Shown here in pieces: positions 30,564-40,283 of a stretch of DNA of 40,283 nucleotides. Each line of letters opens with the position of its first letter. The stretch's first letter is position 1. A program made the translations under genes and the position numbers. The stretch is from the NCBI GenBank assembly GCA_000310025.1, contig FN649730.1:1161675-1201957 (forward strand), in the 5' to 3' direction. The notes beneath the pieces are model-generated. The model had not been told where the DNA came from. It was given only the letters and a program-made list of their open reading frames with translations, and did not search any database. The DNA is from Ectocarpus siliculosus (Eukaryota > Sar > Phaeophyceae > Ectocarpales > Ectocarpaceae).

Positions 30564-33500
30564 ATGCCGAACTTTTTTTTTCGGCGCATTCCCGATCTCG
30601 CCGCCTCCATTTCTCCTCGGCAATCGACTCCGCTTGGCCGATTTAGGGGGGGTAGAGCCACTCAGAAAGTTGGTCTGACCAAAAGTGGCCGCGGGAGGGG
30701 GCCATATATGAGTGGGGCTGGGGCTGGAGCTGGCATCCCAGCGGGCAACTGCATCCGCATCGTACCGCTGGGAGACAAGCAGTGGAAAGTAACGCACCAA
30801 TGGGTTCCACACGACCTAGGCCTCAAGCTCACCACCAAGCTGATGGACCAGCGGAAGGATACCCGCGTTGTCGTACAGCTTGTGGCCTACCCCAAGGATG
30901 ACGAGGATGCCTTATGCTCGAAAGCTAGGGAAAAGGCCGAGGAAATCTTGAAGACGAGAAGGGACAGATACGAAAAAACACTGCAGCCTAGCAGCGGCGT
31001 GCGAAGATGCGGCAACACCGGCAGGAGGGCAGACAGCGAGATGAGCTGTCCAGTGAGAGCGGCGTTGCCGCGGAAGACTCGTGCTGGCGTTACAAGGCCG
31101 ACTGCTCCCGATCGCCCCCCTGAGGAAGAGGTAAGAATCTGCTGCTGCTGGGTGCTGCTGGGTCTGTCTGCTGTCTTTCTCTCGCTATCCCCTCTTGAAC
31201 CCCTCTCCTCTTCTGTTGTACTAGATGAAAAAACAACAACCTTGAGGGTACTGCTGTATGGGAAAAACAAAACTGAAAGGTTGCCTGCATGTACTGGTAC
31301 CACCTTTGGTTGTAGACTGCTGTCTGCTCTCTTTACCGTAGATGCCTGCCGACTGCTGAAGGTAACAACGAGTGTTCGCTGTGATGCGAGACTTCTTCTC
31401 TACCTCCAGAGTTGTGGATTGCTCTCGCTCGATGCGTTGTATGCCACCACTGGCGCAACTTCCGATTGCTGTCTACGGCGAGTGTACATTTGGTATTCGC
31501 ATCGAAGTAAAAATTGAATCACAGGCTTTCATTCTTGATTTCTTCTGCTGCTACCCCAGCGCTGACGTTTCCAAATGCCCCCACTGCTGTACGTTGCACT
31601 TGACCCACCCTGCCGCTCAAACCTTCCAGCCACCAGAGCAATTCGAGTGGAGTGACACCTCGCCAGCATTCGTGGCGGCCATGAGAGCGATGACCACAAC
31701 AGAGTTGTTGCGGTGTCTGGCAGAGCTCAAGGTGCCCGCCGCTGACAAGCTTCGAGAGCAGCTGGAGGAAGCGAGGGAGCTCCAATCGGCATGTCGTAGA
31801 GCCTTAAAGGATGCCGCAATCCAAGGGCGAACCAAAGAGGGAAGGAGAACGTTCCAGACGTTGCTCACGGCTGTTGCGTACGATGGAGACGGGCCTTCGA
31901 AGGTGACAGCCAAGCGCAAGTCCGAGATCTTTGGCGTTCACCCAGAGCACCTCGTCGTCGCCCGACGGCGGGTGACAGCGCTGAGGCCTGAGCTCCCTCC
32001 ACTTCAGGCAATCGACGAGAAGGCGTACTACTTCCACTCCCGGACCAAGAGGAGCGACGCAACCCCTCCAGAAATGCTGGAGCTCATGGGAACATTCTGG
32101 CACACCGACGAGGTATCTCGTGCATCGGGGAACTCCAAGGACATCTGGCGGGAATCCAAGTCGCCCAGTGCGAAAGGACACCCTCGTCGGCAGCTCATCG
32201 TGGAGGGACAGGGTGAGGCAGTCTACGAAAAGTTCTTGGTGTGGCCAGGTTGGATCAACTTCAAGAGGGTCTGGAAGGAGGAGAACGGCGAGGTCCTGGC
32301 GGACCCCGGCCGCACTCTGTTCCTCTCGACGCGGTGCAGGTGCTTGACTTCCCCGAAGACAGACCAGTGCGCGTGCAAGATCCACACGCAGCAAACTTAT
32401 TACCTGGCTGCGCTTCGTGAGGTTGACGTGCAGGGGCGTGACGCGTGCAACTGTCGGTGGTGCAGCGTGGAGAATGGAGGCTCCGAGTGGAAGAAGATGT
32501 GGTCGAACCTTGGGTCTTTCTCGGAAGCCATCGCGTGCCCAAAGGTTGACCTGCGAGCTGGGGACCCCGACGCCACGGGTGAGTTCATGGGGCGGAAGCC
32601 GGAATGCGGTTCTTCGGACTGTGAGGTCTGTGGGTTCGGGCGGGAGGGGGGCATTCCCACGTGCAAGGCACTGGAGGAGTCTCAGCAGCTGGTGGAGTGG
32701 ACGCGCTACGAAGATCTAGACAGGGAGGGGAAGAAACCGCTGCCGAACCAACTAGTGACCAAGGAGGGCAAGCTCTGCGATCTTTGGAGGGATTTCAAGC
32801 AGCACAGCAAGGTGTACATGGATCACCACACGAAGGCCATGTGGGGGAGGAACTGCCACAGGGAGGACATGTACACGTTCCCAAACGGCGACCTGGTTAT
32901 TGAGGTGGACTTCATCGAGAAGTTCGAACATGTCCCTCCATCCGTTCTGACGTGTGCGAGACACGAATCGACCACCCTCATGGTCGCAGTGGTACACTTC
33001 AGCCCGCAAGTGTTGGAAGGCGGCGGCAGGGTGCACCTCACCGAGACATGGATCTTTGCTTCCGAAGACCCTCGCCACGACTTCGACTTCCACCTCCATG
33101 GGATGCGTCAAATCGCCGATCACTACCTTGACGGAGACGGAAGCGCAGCAACTGCGGCCGCTCGAGAGGAGAAGCGGACGCCCCGCATGCACATTTTCAC
33201 GGACGGCTGCGCCAAGCAATACAAGGGCAAGCGGAACTTTCGGTTTCTGTCAAACCGCGTGCGGCAGCTCGGCTACATCGTCGAGCACCATTTCGCGGTT
33301 ACGTCTCACTTCAAAGGCAGCCACGACGGCATCGGCGCCATAGCCAAGGGTGCCATGAAGAGAGAGATGCTCAGGCCAGGGGGTAAGCTCATCACCGGCG
33401 CGGCCGGCGTGGTGAACTTCTTGGCCGAGTACTTCAAGAGCATCGGAGACAGGACGCTAGCTGACTTCTTCGCCTCGTGGACGCCGTATCGCATTCGACG

Positions 33501-34515
33501 TGTGTATGTGAAGCTCGTCGGACCAACGGAGATCTATCGGCCGGAGCCGGTCCTGAAGGGGATTAAAGGTACGCGGGACACTTACGTCTTCATCGGGGCG
33601 AACACGGCGAGAGACGCTTCCACTACCACCGGGCTCAGCGGAAACTCACGCATTCCAGACGTCATGAAGAAGGATTGGGAGTTGGCGAGGGGAACGGAGA
33701 CGGGGAAGGTGGCGGGAACGGAAATGGTTGTGCTCACGGCGAGGAAGGTTGGGGAGGAGGAAGAGGGCAGCGTGCCCGAAGAGGGAGGGGCGGGGGGTGC
33801 AGGGGGCGGGGCGGGCGGCACCAGGAAGGGTAAGAGGAAGCGTTCAGGGAGGCAAGGCGCCCTCCGTGGCGAGCAAGAAGAGGAGGGGCGGGCGGCAGAG
33901 GCGGGGGGCGGTTCTGACGGCATCAGGAGGAGCAAGAGGACGACCGCAGTGAGTGTGAGGCATATCGCCCTCCTTGGCGGGAACTTGAAGGGCGGGGGCG
34001 GGGGGGCTAGAGCGAGCAGCGAGGAAGAGTCGTCGGAGGAGTCCGAAGAGGAAGAAAGTTCCGAGAATGAGGAGGACGACGAGGACGACAAGGACGACGA
34101 GCACGACGAGGGGGAGGGGGAGGGGGAGGGGGAGGAAGAGGAGGGCGGGGAGGAGGGGGGGGAGGAAGGTCCGACTCTGGCGAAAGAGACGGTTTGTGTC
34201 GAGAAGGTGGTTCTCCGGCACAAACTGCACACCGGTTCGGCCTCTTGTTTTTGCTCTGCCTGTCGCGTGCATGAGTACGAGCGGTGCTATACCAGGAGCA
34301 AGTACCCGGCCTGCGGCACGAAGCTCGAAGAGCAGGTAGTAGAGGAGACAGTCATCATGGTCACTGGTGTAGATCCTGTGGTTGGGGTGGATCCTGTGGT
34401 CGGGAGCAAAAAGAAGGCGAAGAAAATTGTTTTCCGGAAGGGGGCGACCACCTGCCAGATGGACAGGGTTACCGGTACACAGTTTGGGGTCTCATTCTGC
34501 GGTAGCAGCAAGTAG
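30564..34515 (+). CDS. Large DDE/RNase H-like transposon-derived protein
   Basis: Two exons are proposed: 30564-31130 (donor GAAGAG|GTAAGA) and 31630-34515 (acceptor AACCTTCCAG), both phase 0, giving about 1150 residues. An acceptor at 31525 is an alternative, and exon 1 could belong to something else. The second exon is one uninterrupted frame of about 2.9 kb, unlike any other gene here. It has Cys-rich clusters at 32335-32465 (CRCL, CACKIH, CNCRWC) and 32605-32670 (CGSSDCEVCG). A possible catalytic triad follows: Asp in VIEVDFIEKF (32908), Asp in HIFTDGCAKQYKGKRNF (33202) and Asp in HFKGSHDGIGAIAKG (33325). An acidic/basic low-complexity region (about 33740-34180) precedes a Cys cluster, CFCSACRVHEYERC. 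The DG-x-x-QYK ... S-H-x-KG-x-x-DGIG pattern recalls transposon-derived proteins of animal genomes; I cannot name the superfamily. No terminal repeats were found. Confidence 0.68.
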
Positions 34516-35783
34516 ACATTATTGAGGGGCTGGGTGATGGTGCGTTCAAATCTTGGTTTGCATTTTTGCTGTATTTTGTGGAGATAAGCGCGTGGTTTGG
34601 TGGAGATTGTGCGTGTTGCGACTTGTAAACTTGCAGTTTTTCTGTTGTGCTTCAATCGGCGGCGGCGAGAAAAGTGTAACGTACAACACCCATCATAACT
34701 TTGTTCAGAACGCGAGAAAAACAAATCCAACGACGGATTCGTGATCCCCGCCCCAAAATTGACAAACCATGAATTTTTCAGATCGATCTGACGATTTTTC
34801 AAAACCGGGGATATTTTGGCATCATCCCCGGTCTGTGCGTTTTCGCAAATTGGCGAGCGAAAAAGAGCATAATCTATTGAAACCCGGCCACTACCTCGAG
34901 TTTGTTTTTAAAATTTTGCATATCATCATAAGTATGACATAGGATCATTGTATTTAATTTTCAAATGTTGGGGAGGGGATGGTCACAATCCGTCCCCCCC
35001 CCCCCCAAATAAATTCGGCTTTACCGCAGCATGTGAAATGGGGACAATGCCCATCGGCGAGGGTGCGCAAAGCGGCCATCTGCTGACTGTTTGCTCAGCT
35101 TCAGCGAGATGGGATGGATGAACGGTCGATGGTCTTTCGGACGAAGGCTTAACCCACTGTGCCAGGGAACGCACCAACATCAAGGATCATCCATGCGGGA
35201 CACGGTACCTACCGCAGGCTCATGCGATCCGAATTGTGCGGCTCATCCTCAACACACGATTTTTCATTTCGACTCGCGAGCAAAAGTTCACGAATGCACG
35301 CGAGGCAACGAAGACTGAGGGGTACCCGATCCGACGGCAAGCCTCGCTATTCCTGTGACTCCGACTCCTGCCGATTCTGAGTTCGAAACGAGCCCTCAAG
35401 GCGTGTTGAATCAATCCTCTGCTCAACAGCAACCAACGACCTTCACAACCGCGCATGTGTATGCGTGTTCATGTTGGGAGAAGACTACATCACACGGGTA
35501 TGGAAAGGCATCGCATCATCCTCCCGGTGGGCACGACCACCCGCTAGTTACGATGGCTAACGTTGGCGTCGCGCTGGACTCCGCCTCACCTGGCTAGGGT
35601 ATTCTCAACGCCGAAGAAGATGGCACACCACAGACCACGATAATGCATGCCAAACGACCCGAGGATGACCAGAGGGGTTCCGTGGTATCCGCATATATAT
35701 TTCGCCCCACCTACACAGTATTGTGTGCGTCGACCCTGGCCTCGCCCTATGCCTGCCAAAGCGGCGGCACACATTCTCCGAAA
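34516..35783. other. Intergenic region downstream of the DDE-like gene
   Basis: It contains a hairpin, accggggatattttggcatc/atccccggt (34804-34832), an AT-rich stretch to 34980 and a C12 run at 34996-35007. No supported gene. The aldo/keto reductase promoter should lie in its right end. Confidence 0.6.
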
Positions 35784-38700
35784 ATGCTTGCCTTTACCGT
35801 GGCAGCGACGTTCCTGCTATGTTGGAACCTCACGAACGGTTTCGTGTTGCCAGCAGGGGCCAGGACTGGTTTCGGTGATGGCATGGGCTTCAGAATGTCT
35901 CTCTCTGATGCGGATGACTGCGGAGGGTTGACTCGAGGCGAGATGATCAAGAACGTCCGCAAGTTTGGCGCAGTGACTGCTGCGGGAGCCGGTGAGCATA
36001 GGATAGAGGGCCATGACGTGGCTTTGCGTTACGTGTGGGCTAGGCGTGCAGTAGGGGAGGGTGCGCTGATTGTACGTGTTCATTCTCTATGTTTTTTTTT
36101 CGGTCACGCGACACATGATGCGCCGCACGAGAAACATGAGTCAAAAGACTCCACCACATCCCGTTCGAATGTGGGTATATCTCGAACGGGTAGTCTTTCT
36201 GTGTGTGTATTTTATAGATTGCCATTGCCGTGTGCCCACGGCTGGTTCCCCAATTGAGTTCTTGCTTCAAGTAAGTGCCGTTTGTGTCATATTGGTACGA
36301 TGGCGTCACGAGGCAGACTCCAAAACCCTCGTTTCAAGTTTCAATTTCAAGTGCCGCTTGTCGTGTCTTTGGCACGATGTCGTCACGAACGGCGATGATA
36401 CTAAACTACAAGCAAGCAGAACAGCTAGCTGTGATCTTAAACTACAAGCAAGCAGAACAGCTAGCTGTGATGTATTAATACTAATACAAGGGTTTCGGCG
36501 GCTTCCGCCGCCACGCTCAAGAGAAGCGATTCCAAGATAAATGTTTTTGTTTTCGTGCATAAGACACGACTGACTGCTGTGTGGGCATGGAGGAGATGAT
36601 GTTTGTGCATGTTTTTGCCGACGCTCGTGTTCGCAGGTTGATGTGCTTTTTGAACGATGTTGACCGACTGTAAGAATGTCGCAGTTGTTAACCGATCCAG
36701 AGATGAGTTTGTCACGTGATGTTTGGTTTGATGATGATGTGCTTTTCCCGACGTTCGTGTTCGGAAGTTGATGATCTTTCACTGATGATGCACCCTAGGA
36801 GGAAGGTGCACGAAAATAAATGTCAAGAACAAAAAAAAGCGCTGGTGTTTCCTTGGTTTACCCCCTCCTGTGTGACCCTGCATGGTTGTTGTTGTACGAA
36901 GAAATAACTGAAAATAAAAGTGTAGTACTCGCCGTACACTGAAGAGTGCAGTACACGTCTCACCACGAATCATGGGGGGACTGTCGCCAAACAAAATAGG
37001 ACGAAAATGCACACCCTAGATGATGAGTTTCCAACAAACAAAACGCGAATCAAGTCTAAAACAAATGAAAAGGAGCCTCGAACCGGACGACAATCTGACT
37101 GGCGCGCGCTATGCCAACGACACCTCCAATAAGACAGGAAGCAGATGGACACCCGACCCCCCAAAAGACAGGAAGCAGCTCGTCAGGTATAGGATTCAAA
37201 CCAACGGACTGCTGCAGTGATTTGTATCCACATGCTCTCGATTCTGGCGGGTGAAGACGATGGTTGCTCCTCCCCGCGGCGGGTAATTTTTTCGTGCGAG
37301 CAGCATCCTTAGCATCACGCCGGGTCACACCCCGTGCTCGTCGGAAAACGACGCAAGTTTTATCAATGGAGAATGCGAGAGAGGGAGAGAGGGAGAGAGA
37401 CACACAGGCAGGCAGACAGACAGACAGAGAGGCAGAGGCAGGCAGGCAGACCGGTAGACAAAGAGAGGGAGGGAGGGAGGGAGGGAGGGATAGAGAGATC
37501 AGCTGGCGTGTGAAGAATTATATTACCGGCCGGTAACCGAAGATGTGTGTTCATACCAGCGTTGTTCGCTTATCTCATCGGTTGGCCGAATCCTTCTGAT
37601 AAATTGGGTGGCGGTGGTTGCTGGTACCACCGACGTTTTGCGGCGCTTATCCACGTACCCGTCCATGCGAGTCTACCGTACACTGGTGCTGTAAAGCTTG
37701 TGGTTGCGTCATCGATGCTATGGTCCGCGCAATCTAATCGAGTTCGCGGTTCCAGGACATGATACTGCTGCCTATTTTAGCCGGAACGAAAGGTATCGAG
37801 ACCTCATGAAACTCCGACAGAACTCCGCGTGTTAGCCCCCCCGCCCTCGTCCTGCTTCCCCTCTGTTGTTAGCGGGAATCGATTATCGCGTGGTTAATGT
37901 TGTGTGTCTCGACGTCACGATACTTGTCCACGTGCCGCAGGTTGCACTACTTTGTTGGGGCTGTTTTCTTGGAACCCCGTATTCTCACCCCGCGACGCTT
38001 ACCGGAAACGGAGGGCACTATATAGAGGGAATAATTGTGTTTGTGCGACAACAAGACGGTAACAAGAAGAACAACAGCAGCAACAATAAAACGGTCGATA
38101 TTAGCGACAACAGCAATACCGCACTATCTAGAACAGCAGAGGCTAAGAGCAATCGAAAGTCAGAAACAACAGCAATACCGCACTATTTATCTAGAACAGC
38201 ACACTACCGGGACCAAGGGCGATCGAAAGTCAGAAACAACAGCGACAGCACTACCGCACCAACTAGAACAGCATAACACAAATGTAACAGCAACAACGAC
38301 AACTACGACGATGACGACGACTGTTTGCATGCTTGATCCTACGCTAACTCGCAGGCTGTGTTTTGACACGAAGCGGGAGCGGTTCGGAGGTACCGAGGAC
38401 GCCTGCCGCGTTCGCTGCCTCGAGCGATCTCCCCGAGGAAGCCTACACGACTATCGGGGTAATGGCCTTGGGGTATTGACTAAACAATGATGCGTTATTC
38501 TCTTCCTGTTTTCGGAATTAATGCAAAGAGGGTTATTTTTTTTCATACATTGTATTGTAGGTTTCTGCGGGTCATAGGGAGGGAGGGAGACTTTCGTCGG
38601 TCAACGAAGGTGAAGGTTTGTTCATTCTTCATTTTGAAGCGTTTGAGCCTTTCTTCCGTCCGCGGCAGGTTGTGACGCCGTGGGGCCGTAACTCACGAGG

Positions 38701-40007
38701 TTTCTTCGGCTTGGAAATCGGCGGTTCGGGGAGGAAGGGGGTGCCTGTGTTCGCAGTTTTCGGCACAGACTGTGTTACATTTTTTTGCGTCATTTTTTCT
38801 TTTGCGTTGCTGTTCTCTGCCGTGTTTTCTGAGGTATATGGGCTTCCCTTGCCTCTTTTGCACCTGGTCAATCCTTCTCTGTGCTGCTAATCGTCCGGTT
38901 TCTGCAGCTCTGCTACTTTTTCTTTTGCTCATGCTGATGCTGGTACTGCTTCTTGGTGCAGCTGTGGTATCATCCCCTCCCGCGAATCAATCGCTCCTTG
39001 CACGTGTATTCCTGGCAGGGGGACATGAAGACCTGCCGCATCCTGAACGGAATGTGGCAGCTGTCGGGCGCTCACGGGTTCCGTCCCGACCAGAAACCCG
39101 CCCTTCAGGTGACCGGCTTTGTCTCATGGTCATTCCACGAATTATTCCATTCTGGACATCTAAACGAATATACCCCTTTCGGTACGGTTTCTGGACTCAC
39201 CATATGAGGACACACAGCAGCGCGAGGAAGGCGACACGAAGAAGTTCGTTTATCACCAAGTGCTTGTTCCATTCATGTTTTTGCGTTTTTGTTGTCGATC
39301 AGAGTGACTGTAGGAGACACATAGGAGGAAGAAAGACCACACGACGAGTTATTATAACCAAAGTATACCATATCTTTTTCTCTCGATCTGAGCGACTGAA
39401 TGAGAGATCCTTTGACCGGCGTGGACAAGCAAGAAGAGGGTAGACCGAAAAAAAAGGCGCGCGGATTGCAGGAGATCCGATTTTGCGACGCCGCCTTTTG
39501 ATTTTTGTGTTTCTTGTTGGCGGAGTTGCTTTCTATGTACCAGCAGCAAAGGGAAACGGTGCTGCGCACCATGTGTTTTCCTTTCGCTGTCTGTTTGTCT
39601 GTCTGTGTGTGTGTGTCTCTCTCTCTCTCTCTCTCTCTCTCTGTCAGTGTCTGTCTTTTGTCTCCCATCTTTCTCTTGTCTCTCTACATCTATCGCCGCC
39701 TCTCTGCCTCTCTCTCTCTCTGCCTTTCTCGTTCTGTCTCTCTGTCTCTCTGTCTCTCTGTCTCTCTGTCTCTCTTTCCCCCCCGCCCTCCCTCTCCGTC
39801 TCTCGATGACGAACAAACCGCCGCGCGAATAAACCACTCCGGCGTTTATGCATTCAAACAATTAACAACCAACCGACCAACCAGGCGATGGCGAAGCTTG
39901 TCAACAAGGGCTACACGACGTTTGATCTTGCAGACCACTACGGCCCAGCGGAGGACTTTGTGGGCGCGTTCGAGAGCCAGAATCGAGCAGAGGCTGACAA
40001 GGGACAG
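35784..40007 (+). CDS. Plastid-targeted aldo/keto reductase, 5' part (four exons)
   Basis: Aldo/keto reductases reduce carbonyl groups with NADPH in a TIM barrel. Exons 35784-35991, 38355-38458, 39019-39108 and 39885-40007 join in phases 1, 0, 0 and 0, giving 175 residues before an intron that leaves the window. MLAFTVAATFLLCWNLTNGF is a signal peptide, with Phe20 at the plastid ASAFAP-type position. A second hydrophobic Ala/Gly stretch, NVRKFGAVTAAGAG, after a Thr-Arg could be a thylakoid-transfer signal. The enzyme proper starts near residue 105 with CRILNGMWQLSGAHG, then KLVNKGYTTFDLADHYGPAE. Asp148 and Tyr153 are spaced as in the Asp-Tyr-Lys-His catalytic tetrad; Lys and His lie beyond the edge. 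Exon 2 was found by phase and codon content alone. Exon 3 could start at 38962. An upstream in-frame ATG at 35643 gives no signal peptide. Confidence 0.87.
36411..36480. repeat. 36-bp direct tandem repeat
   Basis: Two near-perfect copies of 'taaactacaagcaagcag' plus 'aacagctagctgtgat' in the first intron of the aldo/keto reductase gene. Confidence 0.95.
36865..37015. repeat. Dispersed repeat, partner of 29835-29990
   Basis: Shares tgtgtgaccctg, gcagtac, atcacgaa/accacgaa, gggggactgtcgc and taggacgaaaa in the same order and orientation over about 150 bp. Confidence 0.8.
37375..37500. repeat. GA/GGCA-rich simple repeat
   Basis: Runs of gaga, aggcaggcagac and gagggagg. Spurious Arg/Glu-rich frames cross it. 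Confidence 0.95.
38080..38275. repeat. ~65-bp tandem repeat, three copies
   Basis: 'agcaataccgcactat--ctagaacagca' and 'gcgatcgaaagtcagaaaca' alternate three times. The array ends about 80 bp upstream of the exon 2 acceptor of the aldo/keto reductase gene. Confidence 0.85.
39590..39800. repeat. (CT)n/(CTGT)n microsatellite cluster
   Basis: ctgtctgt, gtgtgt, ctctct and tctctgtctctc blocks in the intron before exon 4 of the aldo/keto reductase gene. Confidence 0.97.
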
Positions 40008-40283
40008 GTATGTGTGCATGTGTGTGTATGTTCTTTGCATCGACCGCGCTAACCGGCTGACCAATAAAACGACGTAAGTTTTGTAGTGGGATGAAAAACA
40101 CAAAGACAACGGGCGAGGGGTCTTCGACAGGGGGCTGGCAGGAGTCGGACGATAGTATCCCTCTAGGCATTCGGGTGTGAAGGAAAGTTGGGGGCGCTGA
40201 TCTTGGTGCAGTAGCGGGAGGGGGGGGGGGGGGGGGGGTACACCAGGACCCCCCAGGCGGATTCCTTTGAACATTGGGCCCCC
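40008..40283. other. Start of aldo/keto reductase intron 4, window edge
   Basis: The donor CAG|GTATGT is followed by intron sequence. A G18 run at about 40221-40238, then a G/C-run-rich end, suggests poor read quality at the contig end. Confidence 0.7.

Noticed and set aside
31342-31500. Acceptors at 31224 and 31341 for the DDE-like gene
   Set aside because: Both reach an in-frame stop within seven codons in the phase set by exon 1.
38962-39018. Longer exon 3 of the aldo/keto reductase from the acceptor at 38962
   Set aside because: Phase allows it, but the added residues (LWYHPLPRINRSLHVYSWQ) do not look like the family. The acceptor at 39018 gives a clean join to GDMKTCRILNG.
1-40283. tRNA, rRNA or other structured RNA genes
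   Set aside because: I looked for cloverleaf-like conserved blocks and rRNA cores by eye and saw none. A covariance-model search would be needed to exclude small RNAs.

Overview
This is a eukaryotic nuclear window, rich in introns and repeats. Coding sequence sits in short exons (48-416 nt) separated by introns of several hundred to over two thousand bases. Splice sites are mostly GT-AG with pyrimidine-rich acceptors. Two genes encode N-termini built like the bipartite plastid-targeting leaders of algae with red-derived complex plastids: a signal peptide followed by a Phe at the expected cleavage point. This leader type, the intron density and the abundant CAA microsatellites suggest a photosynthetic stramenopile, most likely a brown alga. 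That placement is inference. There are two assembly gaps (10011-10124 and 21381-21480) and several poly-G/poly-C tracts where the sequence looks unreliable.

Layout. (1) 99-17583, minus strand: an FtsH-family AAA+ zinc metalloprotease. I assembled 16 exons by matching splice phase at every junction, giving 813 residues before the gene runs off the left edge. (2) 19904-21772, plus strand: a three-exon gene for a Qcr9/UQCR10-like subunit of mitochondrial complex III (120 aa). (3) 24256-29347, minus strand: a five-exon gene for an unrecognised 160-aa protein with a plastid-type leader. (4) 30564-34515, plus strand: a large, nearly uninterrupted gene resembling transposon-derived DDE (RNase H-fold) proteins. 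(5) 35784 to the right edge, plus strand: the first four exons of a plastid-targeted aldo/keto reductase. The genes share no operon-like arrangement. The two mitochondrial or organellar housekeeping genes (1 and 2) are divergently oriented, about 2.3 kb apart, with a ~520-bp foldback element between them.

The most striking feature is intron architecture. At seven or more introns, the 3' splice site plus the first bases of the following exon is present in two to four tandem or near-tandem copies inside the intron (FtsH exons 4, 6, 8, 14, 15, 16 and exon 5 of the 160-aa protein gene). A dispersed inverted-repeat family lies within 0-40 nt of 5' splice sites in three introns, and in one case its terminus abuts the splice donor. 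Together these suggest introns that grow by duplication across the acceptor and by insertion of mobile elements beside the donor. One FtsH intron appears to be of the rare GC-AG type.
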